From CAJXCL01 sp964394335 (GTDB taxonomy: Bacteria; Nitrospinota; Nitrospinia; CAJXCL01), in NCBI GenBank assembly GCA_964394335.1, contig CAYMVZ010000014.1, positions 1 to 34,130 on the forward strand: a stretch of DNA of 34,130 bases, written 5' to 3'. The number at the start of each line of letters is the position of its first letter. The stretch's first letter is position 1. The notes below the pieces were generated by a model. The model ran no database searches. It saw only the letters and a list, made by a program, of their open reading frames with translations, and was not told the origin of the DNA. The position numbers and the translations under genes are program-made. Below, in pieces: positions 23,777-32,013 of the stretch.

Positions 23777-25957
23777 CTATGAGAAGTCCGCAAATTCCTT
23801 AAAAGGATTCGGGCCAACTCTTTCGATCATATCCATAAATTCGTTAATAATTTTGGGAAGTTTTTTATGCTCGTTAATGGATATATCCTGAAACTGTACC
23901 CTCTCCGATTCAAGCTGTATCCGGCTCAGGGTTTCCTCCACTTTACCAATCCTTTCATTGGCCAGTTCGCTTCCTTTGATGTTATGGCATTGATAGTCAT
24001 CGCCGTGTTTGCAGCCCAGCACCAGCACCCCGTCCACACCGGCGGAAAGGGCGTCACTAACGAACACCAGAGGCATAGAACCGGCGCACCGAAGGGGAAT
24101 TACACGTATGAAGGGACTCAATTTTAAACGGTCCACGCCTGCCGCGTCCAAAGCAGGAATAATGTCATTTTCACAGGCAAAAATAACCACCCTTGGCTTT
24201 TCGTCCTCCTCCGGTGGCATGCTGAAACATTTGGTCATTGAGCTAAGCATATCCATGTGATAATCCTTAAAATTGATAATCCTCTGCGGACAGGCTCCCA
24301 TGCATGTTGCGCACCGCCTGCACCGAAGGGGATTTGGTAAGGGGTTGAATTTTTCATCCTCATCGTACATCCCGAAAGGGCATTCCTCCGTGCATCGTTT
24401 GCATTGGGTACAGGTGCTCATATTGATTTCAGGATAACTCGTATCCCCTACCCGTGGGTGAACGGATTTTCCCTGAGAGGACAACTCAATGCACTGGATT
24501 GCCTTTAACGCGGCCCCTTTGGCATCCTGCTCCGCCTGAGCCATGTTCATGGGATGCCGTACAGTTCCAGCAGCATAGATTCCGGTCCTTCTTGTTTCGT
24601 AGGGAAAACAGATAAAATGAGAGTCCGGAAATCCATAATTAAGTTCAGGGAGTTCCGGACCCTGGCGATAATTAAGTTTTAAGGCCCCTCCGTTTTGGTT
24701 TGCGGTTTCCATCCCAGTGGCCAATACCACAAGGTCCGCTTTAATCTTGATATCCTCTCCGAGCAGGGTTTCATGCGCGGAAACCACCACGTCTTCCCCA
24801 TCACCTTCCAAGTCCCCCTCAACGAAAACCTCTTCCGATTTTGTAAAGAAAATTCCGTCATCCTCCTGGACCTTTTTATAGAAGAACTCATGATGAGCAG
24901 GTGTCCGTATATCTTTGTACAGGATAAAAGCCCTGGACTTTTTGTCCTGCTCACGGAGATAAACGGCCTGCTTCAGGGATGTCATGCAACATACCGTGGA
25001 GCAGTAGGGAAGATGTTTTTCATCTCTCGATCCGGCGCATTGAACAAATATAACGTTTCTGGCCTGACCGCCGTCTGACGGGCGCTTGATTTCTCCTTTG
25101 GAGGCCATCTCCTCGAACTCAACACCGGTAACAATGTTTTTAAATTTTCCGTATCCGAGGTGGCCCAGTTTGTTGGCATCGTAAGGTTTGAAACCTGTCG
25201 CCTGGATGATGACGCCAACCCGCAAATTTTCTTTTTTCCCCTTTACATCCATCTCTACTTCAAATAGGCCCGGCTGTCCGGAAATCTGTTTGATCTCGGA
25301 ACCGGTGAATATCCGCACTCGCGGATCCTTTTTTAACTGTTCTATTTTTTGCTCTATTCCGGTTTCTTCCAGTTCCTCAAACTTTCCTTTACTCGGAAAA
25401 CACTTTTTTAAATTAAGAGCGAAGCCCCCGAGTTGTTCTTTTTTTTCTACCAGGATGATAGAGTACCCGGCTAAAGCGCTTTCCCTGGCTGCTGTTATGC
25501 CCGCAATTCCCCCGCCCACCACCAGGATGGTTTTTGCAAGCTCTTCAAGGTAAGGGTCAGGGTAATTCCATTTTTCTGTTTTTATTACGCCCATTTTTAT
25601 ATAGTCTTCTGCCAGCATCTGAGTGTCTTCGTTTTTAGGTTCACTTACCCAGACAACTCCTTCACGAAGGTTAACTCTTTCTACCATTACTGAAGCACCA
25701 AAATTAAAGCGATGTGTCAACACTCTTCCTGAACAAGCGGCAATGATCGCACAGTTCACACCCCCTTCAATATCTTTCCGGATCATTTCCAGCCCTTGCT
25801 TCCCGCAAAGAAACTCATGGTTTTTTGCCTCTTCCTGCCGGACTTCTTCAGCCGATTCCTGTGGGACTTTTTTCAATTTTTCCACATCCAGGCATTGCCC
25901 AATGTCGCAGCCGGTACAAATGTATGTCTGAATGTTTTTTTTAGCAGTTTCGCTCAT
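23777..25957 (-). CDS. qmoB: Quinone-interacting oxidoreductase subunit QmoB
   Basis: QmoB is an HdrA-like flavoprotein with an added MvhD domain. From the N-terminus: a Cys-containing region CTGCDIGQC and CSGRV; an FAD fold beginning VVGGGIAGITAARE (146-159); CAGSRDEKHLPYCSTVCC (307-324), a hallmark of HdrA-type proteins; two 4Fe-4S sites at Cys516, 519, 522, 526 and 546, 549, 552, 556; and from about 585 the MvhD domain with VIFACEN, RVIPLRCAGSM and VLGCKHGDDYQCHN. Length (726) is normal. Its start overlaps the end of qmoA by four bases (ATGA), which indicates translational coupling. Confidence 0.95.
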   Translation of the reverse strand: MSETAKKNIQTYICTGCDIGQCLDVEKLKKVPQESAEEVRQEEAKNHEFLCGKQGLEMIRKDIEGGVNCAIIAACSGRVLTHRFNFGASVMVERVNLREGVVWVSEPKNEDTQMLAEDYIKMGVIKTEKWNYPDPYLEELAKTILVVGGGIAGITAARESALAGYSIILVEKKEQLGGFALNLKKCFPSKGKFEELEETGIEQKIEQLKKDPRVRIFTGSEIKQISGQPGLFEVEMDVKGKKENLRVGVIIQATGFKPYDANKLGHLGYGKFKNIVTGVEFEEMASKGEIKRPSDGGQARNVIFVQCAGSRDEKHLPYCSTVCCMTSLKQAVYLREQDKKSRAFILYKDIRTPAHHEFFYKKVQEDDGIFFTKSEEVFVEGDLEGDGEDVVVSAHETLLGEDIKIKADLVVLATGMETANQNGGALKLNYRQGPELPELNYGFPDSHFICFPYETRRTGIYAAGTVRHPMNMAQAEQDAKGAALKAIQCIELSSQGKSVHPRVGDTSYPEINMSTCTQCKRCTEECPFGMYDEDEKFNPLPNPLRCRRCATCMGACPQRIINFKDYHMDMLSSMTKCFSMPPEEDEKPRVVIFACENDIIPALDAAGVDRLKLSPFIRVIPLRCAGSMPLVFVSDALSAGVDGVLVLGCKHGDDYQCHNIKGSELANERIGKVEETLSRIQLESERVQFQDISINEHKKLPKIINEFMDMIERVGPNPFKEFADFS

Positions 25958-27213
25958 TGTGTTAAACCCTGAATCGCTGAAAGGGCAACGGCGGTGGCAT
26001 CCTGTACTGTGGTATTTACATCCACCGGTTTTCTCGCGACGCCGGCCGAAAAAATTCCATCTGCCAAAAAATGCTGGTCCATGAACCCACTCTCGTCGAG
26101 TTTTAAAACCCCGTTCATTTTTTCTTCGCCAGAGGTGGGATGCATTCCAGTGGCCAACACGACCATATCAGCCCGTTGTTCTTTTTTGCCTCCGCCTAAG
26201 ATATCTTCTGCTATAACGATTACGTCTCCTGTCTCTATATCTTCTTCCACTTTTGCTACCTTGCCCTTGACCATTGTGACATTTTCATCAGCCGCCACCT
26301 TTTGGTAAAAAGCTTCATACTTTCCGGGAGTTCTTATATCAATGTAATAAATGGTGACTTTAGAATCGGGATATGCCTCCCGCACATAGGTCGCCTGCTT
26401 CAAAGATGCAAGACAGCACACGGAGGAACAATAGGGAAGATGGTTTTCATCTCTTGAGCCGGCGCACTGCACAAAGACAACGTTTTTTGCTTCTTTCCCG
26501 TCTGAAAGTCTTACTATTTTTCCCTCCGTGGGTCCATTAGGGGAGGCGATCCGTTCCATGATCACATTGTTAATAACATTTTTTATTTTTCCAAAGCCAA
26601 GGTTGTCTATTTTGGTCGCGTCATAAGGCTTCCAACCGGTGGCATAGACAACCGAACTGGCCCTTATGGTTTCTGTTTCTTCTTTATCATCGAGGTTGAT
26701 GGCCTGGTATCGACAGACCTTTACGCACTCGCCGCACTCTTTCCCTTTGCATGCATCAGGGTCTATTGCATACTGCATGGGGAAGGCATGGCTATGAGGC
26801 AGGTAGATGGCTTTGGTTTTTTTCAAGGAGATGTTAAACAGATCATTCCTTTCTTCAGGACAGACAGCAACGCATTTATCGCAGGCAGTACAGAAGTCGT
26901 TTATGAATCTCGGTTTTTTGGTTATCTTTACTTCAAAGTTTCCTTTTTCTCCGGATACCGACTCTATTTCAGCGAGTGTGATGATCCTTATATTCAGGTT
27001 CGCTTTTAGACGCCGGGTGTTTATTTCCATGCCGCACAAAGGGGAACAGAGCTTAGGGAAATATTTATGCATTCTCAGAACTCGGCCCCCAATGAAGGAC
27101 TCTCTTTCTATCATCACAACTCTGGCCCCGGTTTCCGCTGCTTCCAATGCAACAGTCATCCCGGCTATACCACTGCCGGCTACAACAACAGGATTTTTAT
27201 TTGAAAACGTCAT
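25954..27213 (-). CDS. qmoA: Quinone-interacting oxidoreductase subunit QmoA
   Basis: QmoA is an HdrA-like flavoprotein of the Qmo complex that links APS reductase to the quinone pool. The FAD site is VVVAGSGIAGMTVALEAAE (9-27). Cys56 and Cys60 in KLCSPLCGMEIN follow. Two 4Fe-4S sites are at Cys108, 111, 114, 118 and at Cys155, 160, 163, 167. The shared HdrA stretch CAGSRDENHLPYCSSVCC comes later, as in QmoB. Its 419 residues are normal. It heads the qmoAB unit, and a strong terminator separates it from aprA upstream. Qmo should therefore have either its own promoter in the 115-base gap or depend on read-through. Confidence 0.95.
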   Translation of the reverse strand: MTFSNKNPVVVAGSGIAGMTVALEAAETGARVVMIERESFIGGRVLRMHKYFPKLCSPLCGMEINTRRLKANLNIRIITLAEIESVSGEKGNFEVKITKKPRFINDFCTACDKCVAVCPEERNDLFNISLKKTKAIYLPHSHAFPMQYAIDPDACKGKECGECVKVCRYQAINLDDKEETETIRASSVVYATGWKPYDATKIDNLGFGKIKNVINNVIMERIASPNGPTEGKIVRLSDGKEAKNVVFVQCAGSRDENHLPYCSSVCCLASLKQATYVREAYPDSKVTIYYIDIRTPGKYEAFYQKVAADENVTMVKGKVAKVEEDIETGDVIVIAEDILGGGKKEQRADMVVLATGMHPTSGEEKMNGVLKLDESGFMDQHFLADGIFSAGVARKPVDVNTTVQDATAVALSAIQGLTQ

Positions 27214-27285
27214 ACTTCATTTTTCCATTCTAAGAACATGAGCAAAACTCCCGCCTTAAAGTGAAGAGCTTAGTTTGATGCTATC

Positions 27286-27320
27286 AAAAAAAAAGCGGGG
27301 CTTTTGGCCCCGCTTTATTT
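27286..27320 (-). terminator. Intrinsic terminator after aprA
   Basis: On the minus strand a perfect GC-rich stem AAAGCGGGG/CCCCGCTTT with loop CCAAAAG is followed directly by a run of T. It lies 12 bases past the aprA stop. On the plus strand the T-tract is shorter (TTTATTTT), so some bidirectional activity is possible. It should uncouple aprBA level from qmoAB level. Confidence 0.85.
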
Positions 27321-27328
27321 TAGAAAAA

Positions 27329-29281
27329 TTAATCCGGGATGATTTGATGATAGGGTTTTTTGAAAACAGACCATTCGCCGGTTTTTGGGTCCATCTTTGA
27401 GTTTACAAAACACTTCCAGTTATCGTCGTCAACAGCCAAAAAGTCTCCTCTGTAGTAATAACCCGGGTACCTCGATTCCTCACGGAAGAGGATATGTCTT
27501 GCGTGAGATTCTGCCGCAAGACTTCTGTGATAATTTTCCCACGCTCTTAATAGTTCATGCAGGTCCGCTGCTCCAAGTTTAAGACTGTCTTCTTTTAACA
27601 TATTTAGCTGCTTGAGACCTTCTTCCAACATGGACTTGGAAGTAGTGTACCAAGTGGAAATACCGCCAACATATTCATCCATAATCTTCTGCAACCGGAG
27701 TTGATACATCTTCGGCTTGATGTAATGAGGGTTGATTTCCGGAGCAGTAGTATAATTTTTGTGCTCTTCATAAAACTCCATTGGTTTAAAAACCTCGTAA
27801 CAAAGTTCGTCAGCTGTCTTCGCCATATTTGGCTTATAATCCGGATTATCGAGACACCATGCCACCATCGACTTGGCGGCGATGCGACCTTCCGCATGGG
27901 AACCTGATGAAAATTTATGTCCTGAAGCTCCAACGCCATCTCCCGCGGTGAAAAGACCATTTACAGTGGTCATGCGGTTGTATCCCCAGAAATATTCCTC
28001 CGGCCCAAAATCGCCCGGACCGCTCGTCCATATACCGGCGCAGCCTGCATGGGATCCCAGGAGATAGGGTTCTGATGGCATTATTTCGGAAGGCTTTTTA
28101 TTAGGTTCGATATTATTGGCCGCCCAAACTCCGGCTTGCGCGATTGTCATATCAAGAAAGTCTTCCCAGGCCTCGGCTTCCAGATGTTTAATCTCTTTAG
28201 GCGTCATAGTCTTTGCAAGTTCCTGCATGGCCTCCGCAGTTTGCATGAAGATGGGGCCTTTTCCTGCCTTCATATCCTGCATCATCATATGGTTTCGTAT
28301 GCAGGTTCCAAGTTTTTCAGCATATTTACCATATAGTTTTTTTGCATCTTCCATGTTAGTTTGGCAGTAATCTTCTCCAAAAGCGTTCGTAGCTTTTGCC
28401 TTGAAGAGAAGAAACCAGGCACCCACCGGTCCGTAGCCGTCTTTAAAACGAGCGGGAACGAATCGGTTTTCCATCATGGTCAGCTCGGCTCCTGCCTGGG
28501 AAGCCATTGCGTAATTGGATCCGGCATTCCATACAGGGAACCAGGCTCTACCCTGCCCTTCCCCGGTGGAACGAGTACGGAATACATTGACACATCCCCC
28601 TGTACCGAGGAGTGTGGCATTAGCTTTGAAAATGTAGAATTTATTTTCTCGAACACTAAAACCAACTGCTCCGGCAACCCTGTTTTCAACATTTGGATCA
28701 AGAAGAATCTCTACAATGAAGACTCGTTCAAAGAGGTTCTCCTCCACTCCTGTTTCTTTTTTGTTTTCTTCCAGTGCTTTTTTGGCGGCCTCGGCGACGA
28801 TTACCTTGTAGGATTCTCCGTTAATCATTGCTTGCCATCGACCGGAACGTACCGGCTTTTGACCGTCTCTCAGTTTTTTACCACCCTTCCATGCACCGTC
28901 ATGACCCTTTCCCTCATCATCAGTCTTCCAGATAGGCAAACCCCAGTCTTCAAACAGGTGAACAGAGTCGTCAACATGTCTGCCGAGATCAAACACCAGG
29001 TCTTCGCGGATGATACCCATCAGGTCGTTGCGGACGTACCGCACATAATCTTCCGGCGTATTTTCACCCAGGTAGGTATTAATGGCGGAAAGCCCCATGG
29101 CTACCGCTCCGCTTCGATCGGTACCGGCTTTATCCACCATAGTGATCTTAAGGCCGGTCCCTTTTGCCCAGCGTGCGGCTTCATACGCGGCTCCGCAGGC
29201 CGACATACCTCCTCCAATAAGTAGAATATCAGTTTCATGTTCGATGATTTCAGGTTTTTCTATATGTTTAAATTCTGTCAT
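27329..29281 (-). CDS. aprA: Adenylylsulfate (APS) reductase subunit alpha
   Basis: AprA is the FAD subunit that interconverts APS and sulfite plus AMP. The 650-residue sequence begins its flavin fold at DILLIGGGMSACGAAYEAARW (18-38) and contains the family stretches GRAWFPVWNAGSNYAMASQAG, AELTMMENRFVPARFKDGYG, PYLLGSHAGCAGIWTSGP and FTAGDGVGASGHKFSSGSHAEGR. Length and motifs match the known enzyme and no residue gap is seen. It follows aprB by 14 bases with a good GGGAGG site, and an intrinsic terminator lies just after its stop. Whether it belongs to the reductive or the oxidative lineage needs a tree; linkage to QmoABC, not AprM, argues for the Qmo-dependent type. Confidence 0.97.
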   Translation of the reverse strand: MTEFKHIEKPEIIEHETDILLIGGGMSACGAAYEAARWAKGTGLKITMVDKAGTDRSGAVAMGLSAINTYLGENTPEDYVRYVRNDLMGIIREDLVFDLGRHVDDSVHLFEDWGLPIWKTDDEGKGHDGAWKGGKKLRDGQKPVRSGRWQAMINGESYKVIVAEAAKKALEENKKETGVEENLFERVFIVEILLDPNVENRVAGAVGFSVRENKFYIFKANATLLGTGGCVNVFRTRSTGEGQGRAWFPVWNAGSNYAMASQAGAELTMMENRFVPARFKDGYGPVGAWFLLFKAKATNAFGEDYCQTNMEDAKKLYGKYAEKLGTCIRNHMMMQDMKAGKGPIFMQTAEAMQELAKTMTPKEIKHLEAEAWEDFLDMTIAQAGVWAANNIEPNKKPSEIMPSEPYLLGSHAGCAGIWTSGPGDFGPEEYFWGYNRMTTVNGLFTAGDGVGASGHKFSSGSHAEGRIAAKSMVAWCLDNPDYKPNMAKTADELCYEVFKPMEFYEEHKNYTTAPEINPHYIKPKMYQLRLQKIMDEYVGGISTWYTTSKSMLEEGLKQLNMLKEDSLKLGAADLHELLRAWENYHRSLAAESHARHILFREESRYPGYYYRGDFLAVDDDNWKCFVNSKMDPKTGEWSVFKKPYHQIIPD

Positions 29282-29295
29282 TTTTATCCTCCCTA

Positions 29296-29736
29296 TTATT
29301 CTTTAGGTTTTGGCATTTCAGTCCCTGAGCCCTGGTGCGTAAAACACCCTGGTTTTTTGAGATTATCCCGGTTGGCTTCAGGAAGGTCTTTATAGGGTTC
29401 TATGGACCCTTCCGGTGTAGTTCTGATAGGGAATTTAAATCTCTTGAGGGTTCCGTTCCTGAACTTGATAGTCCACATGATCGCGTCGGTTCCTCTTAAA
29501 GGGATAACCGAAGCGCCCATCGGCATGAAGTCGGCATATCCCCGAACCTCAACGGCCTGCTGGGGACAGATCTTAACGCAATTATAGCACTCCCAGCATT
29601 GCTCGGGTTCCTGATTATGTGCTTTCATTGTCTCCTTATCCAGCATCATTAAGTCATGGGGGCAAATATACATACATGCTGTTTTATCCTGCCCTTTACA
29701 TCCATCGCATTTTTCCGCAATAACAAAACTTGGCAT
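29296..29736 (-). CDS. aprB: Adenylylsulfate (APS) reductase subunit beta
   Basis: AprB is the ferredoxin-like subunit that brings electrons to AprA. Two 4Fe-4S sites are formed by Cys10, 13, 21, 25 (with the long loop CDGCKGQDKTACMYICP typical of AprB) and Cys47, 50, 53, 57 (CWECYNCVKICP). The C-terminal 75 residues, including GYADFMPMGASVIPLRG, form the extension that wraps around AprA. The start has a strong AAGGAGG site. It is the first gene of the aprBA unit and is preceded by a long palindrome at 29816-29833. Confidence 0.97.
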   Translation of the reverse strand: MPSFVIAEKCDGCKGQDKTACMYICPHDLMMLDKETMKAHNQEPEQCWECYNCVKICPQQAVEVRGYADFMPMGASVIPLRGTDAIMWTIKFRNGTLKRFKFPIRTTPEGSIEPYKDLPEANRDNLKKPGCFTHQGSGTEMPKPKE

Positions 29737-29815
29737 ATTTATAATCCTCCTTTATGTTAGGAATTATGGTTTTGCCGCAATAAAGCTATGGCTTATCTGC
29801 TACATGGCAGTGGAA

Positions 29816-29833
29816 TAAAACTATATAGTTTTA
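29816..29833. promoter_or_regulatory. Candidate operator palindrome upstream of aprBA
   Basis: A perfect 18-base palindrome TAAAACTATATAGTTTTA lies about 80 bases ahead of the aprB start. It is bracketed by a second inverted pair, GGTTTTGC (29768-29775) and GCAAAACC (29834-29841). The position fits an operator or activator site of the aprBA unit. No regulator gene is in the window to match it. Confidence 0.45.
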
Positions 29834-29914
29834 GCAAAACCGATCTGTTATGTTTAACTAATTACAAACATAAAGCAAAAGCCATGCCTTTATATCTTTA
29901 GCTTTGTATCAAGT

Positions 29915-30022
29915 TTAATTGTGTGTGCAATAAACAGCTGGACACCTTTCTGCGGCGAGGTTTTTAAGTTCATTTAGTTTTTCTTTTAAAGAGTCGCTTT
30001 TAACCTCAAGGGTAAACTTCAC
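29915..30022 (-). CDS. Short OsmC-like C-terminal ORF
   Basis: A 35-residue frame starting at GTG (30022) reads MKFTLEVKSDSLKEK, then LNELKNLAAERCPAVYCTHN. The end, with A-E-R-C-P-A-V-Y-C, resembles the last helix and strand of OsmC-type proteins that contain the catalytic Cys. The domain's first two-thirds are missing, and no ribosome binding site is evident. It lies directly behind the lipoyl-protein gene in the same frame. It is either a fragment of a lost osmC-like gene or a small protein. Low certainty. Confidence 0.35.
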   Translation of the reverse strand: MKFTLEVKSDSLKEKLNELKNLAAERCPAVYCTHN

Positions 30023-30034
30023 ACTGACAGTCTA

Positions 30035-30475
30035 TCAGGCAGAGCTTCTATCACTCAGGTCGTTTTCGGTGGCTTTCCTGTAAAGCTCCTCCCCTTCGGC
30101 GCCAGTGACTAAGCATTTTGGAATGTTGTGTTGCGGGGTTTTAAGTTTAACGATCCAATGCGAAAATGGATTTTTATTGATAAGCGAAGGGTTTTTTATA
30201 AGAGACTCATTTATATCAGCTATTTCTCCTTCGATGGGAGTAGAGATGGGACCAACCCATTTGCTGCTTTCAAGAGTCGCCACACCTTTGCCTTTTTCTA
30301 TTTTCTGACCTATATTTGCAGGGGAAACGTATACCAAATCCCCCATCAGTTCCACACCCGTTTCTGTAAGCCCTATCCAGGCGTTTTGACCTTCGATCCT
30401 AACCCATATATGTTCAATAACCTTGCCTTCGTCGATCCAATAATAAATATTTTCCGGTATATCCCGGCTATTCAC
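30035..30475 (-). CDS. GcvH-like lipoyl-binding protein
   Basis: This 146-residue protein is of the glycine cleavage H / lipoate-binding type. After an N-terminal RDIPENIYYWID, the strand HIWVRIEGQNAWIGLTETGVE leads to GDLVYVSP and to the lipoylation site TLESSKWVGPISTPIEGEI, with Lys72 as the expected modified residue. The C-terminal ESLIKNPSLINKNPFSHWIVKLK matches GcvH. No other glycine-cleavage gene is near. In sulfur oxidisers a GcvH-like LbpA serves an sHdr system, but no sHdr genes are visible here. The start is GTG at 30475 with a weak signal. Its neighbour aprBA suggests a role in sulfur handling, which is inference. Confidence 0.82.
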   Translation of the reverse strand: MNSRDIPENIYYWIDEGKVIEHIWVRIEGQNAWIGLTETGVELMGDLVYVSPANIGQKIEKGKGVATLESSKWVGPISTPIEGEIADINESLIKNPSLINKNPFSHWIVKLKTPQHNIPKCLVTGAEGEELYRKATENDLSDRSSA

Positions 30476-30490
30476 CGGTTCGCCATGTTT

Positions 30491-30610
30491 TCATATAAAT
30501 GGTAAGAAAAATGTTGCAAGAATAATGTAGCATTTTTTCCGGAAAAGCATAGGACAATAAAAAAACAGAACGACCGGCGTCACAAACATCAGCCAGTTTG
30601 TCCGGGTCAT
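30491..30610 (-). CDS. Possible 39-residue membrane peptide
   Basis: A short frame reads MTRTNWLMFVTPVVLFFYCP, then MLFRKKCYIILATFFLPFI. It has two hydrophobic halves parted by a basic RKK turn, as in a tiny hairpin membrane protein. It ends 15 bases before the GTG of the lipoyl-protein gene in the same frame. It begins just after the T-run of the upstream terminator and has no clear ribosome binding site, so its expression is doubtful. Confidence 0.25.
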   Translation of the reverse strand: MTRTNWLMFVTPVVLFFYCPMLFRKKCYIILATFFLPFI

Positions 30611-30652
30611 AAAAAACTGAATGATTGCCGTGGGAGAAACCCCACGGCAATC
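30611..30652 (-). terminator. Intrinsic terminator after the binding-protein gene
   Basis: On the minus strand a perfect stem GATTGCCGTGGG/CCCACGGCAATC with a short GTTTCT loop is followed by ATTCAG and a T-run. It lies 26 bases past the stop of the substrate-binding protein gene and should end that transcript, so the lipoyl-protein gene needs its own promoter. Confidence 0.8.
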
Positions 30653-30677
30653 GCAAGCAGCTAAACGGGTAAGCCGC

Positions 30678-31907
30678 TTAAATACCAATCAACTCAACAC
30701 GTTTGTACATATCTGCCGGGTTAATACCATCGAACTGTGACAGTCCACCCAATTTTTTTGCGGCTTCAACAACACCATCCAGATACATAAGATCATTATG
30801 CACTTTTTCAGGGTTCATTTTTTGAACGAACTCCACCTTACCTTCCATCTTGGTTTGCTTCATTTCTTTGACTATTCTGTGAGTACAGGATCTAAACTGA
30901 TACGGCTCGCACGACCAGCGCTTTGCCTCCCATTCCGGATGCTGTATTGCTCCAGTACCGGTTTTTGCGCCGTATGCCTGCATATCATAGTACATCATGG
31001 CGCGTTTTACGATCTTCTCGGGTAGCGGCAGGTAACCGGCGCCGTCCTTGGACATAATATGAGCTGCCTTGCTTGTATTTTGGAAAGCCCACAACTCGGC
31101 TTTCACAAGTGCGTGGATAACCCTGTGTGAGTATTCCCTATTGTTAACGACTTCTTCCTGCATAACAGCAACGCAGCAAGGATGGTTTTTCCAGACATCC
31201 CCCGTAAAGCGTACAATCCTTCCTTTCGCCAGCATTTCGCCAGCCGCGTTAAACGGTTCCGCAACGATGTATCCGTCAATTGCTCCGGTAGCCATAGCGG
31301 TGGGCATATCCGGCGGCGCCATAACAAACAGGTTGCACTGTTTGTTGGATAGTGGAGCGGACCTGCTCTGGATAACCGTTTCAAGCCCGAAATTTCGTGT
31401 TATCATCTGCACAATAATATTGTGCATAGAATACCAATAAGGAACCGCAATCTGTTTTCCTCCCAGATCAGCATAGGACTTTATGCCGCTTTTTTTACCG
31501 ACCGTTAACGCCGAGCCGTTTATATGATCCCATGCAACAACCTTAACGGGGAACCCAAGTCCGAATCTCATGTATATCGGTATTGGAATAAGCAGATGGG
31601 TAAGGTTGAACCTCCTTGCCATAAAGGCTTCCGCTATCGGGGACCAACCGCGGATAAGTATTGGCCGTTCCGACTTGATTCCCATCTCTTTATAAAAACC
31701 GAGTTCGTGAGCAAGAATAATCGGAGTCGCGTCCGTAATCGGCAGGTAACAGCTTTTTACAACCGGGAAATCCGCCGCATTAGCTAAATCAATAGCCGGA
31801 AGACCAAGCGACGCCGCACCCAAACCTATTGCTGTATTACCAAGAAACTTTCTTCTTGAAATACCGTTGCCCGAATTTTCTATTATTTTTTTCTTTTTCT
31901 CTTCCAT
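30678..31907 (-). CDS. Tat-exported NrtA/TauA-type substrate-binding protein
   Basis: This 409-residue periplasmic binding protein is of the NMT1/NrtA-TauA family (nitrate, sulfonate, bicarbonate or thiamine-precursor ABC systems). A twin-arginine signal SRRKFLGNTAIGLGAASLGL (17-36) precedes the mature part. The lobe-1 pattern LPITDATPIILAHELGFYKEMGI and a later SYADLGGKQIAVPYWYSMHN, AIDGYIVAEPFNAAGEMLAKG are typical. No permease or ATPase gene is next to it in the window, and a terminator follows its stop, so it is an orphan here. The GGAGGGATC site supports the start. Substrate cannot be told; sulfonates or related oxyanions are plausible from the sulfur context. Confidence 0.85.
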   Translation of the reverse strand: MEEKKKKIIENSGNGISRRKFLGNTAIGLGAASLGLPAIDLANAADFPVVKSCYLPITDATPIILAHELGFYKEMGIKSERPILIRGWSPIAEAFMARRFNLTHLLIPIPIYMRFGLGFPVKVVAWDHINGSALTVGKKSGIKSYADLGGKQIAVPYWYSMHNIIVQMITRNFGLETVIQSRSAPLSNKQCNLFVMAPPDMPTAMATGAIDGYIVAEPFNAAGEMLAKGRIVRFTGDVWKNHPCCVAVMQEEVVNNREYSHRVIHALVKAELWAFQNTSKAAHIMSKDGAGYLPLPEKIVKRAMMYYDMQAYGAKTGTGAIQHPEWEAKRWSCEPYQFRSCTHRIVKEMKQTKMEGKVEFVQKMNPEKVHNDLMYLDGVVEAAKKLGGLSQFDGINPADMYKRVELIGI

Positions 31908-32013
31908 ATGATCCCTCCTAAATTAGATGCCGTTTTTGGTGGCATGTGTGATTTTTCGCTGCATCAGGCTCTTGAACCATATATCTACTTATTAATTATG
32001 CTACATGTATTTA

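Noticed and set aside
28361..29224. Plus-strand open frame of 287 codons opposite aprA
   Set aside because: It is the antisense shadow of aprA, whose identity is certain, and it has no domain of its own.
30035..30610. Possible read-through or selenocysteine decoding of TGA joining the 39-residue peptide and the lipoyl protein
   Set aside because: The frames are shared, but no Sec or Trp is expected at that place in GcvH-like proteins, and no SECIS-like hairpin follows the TGA.
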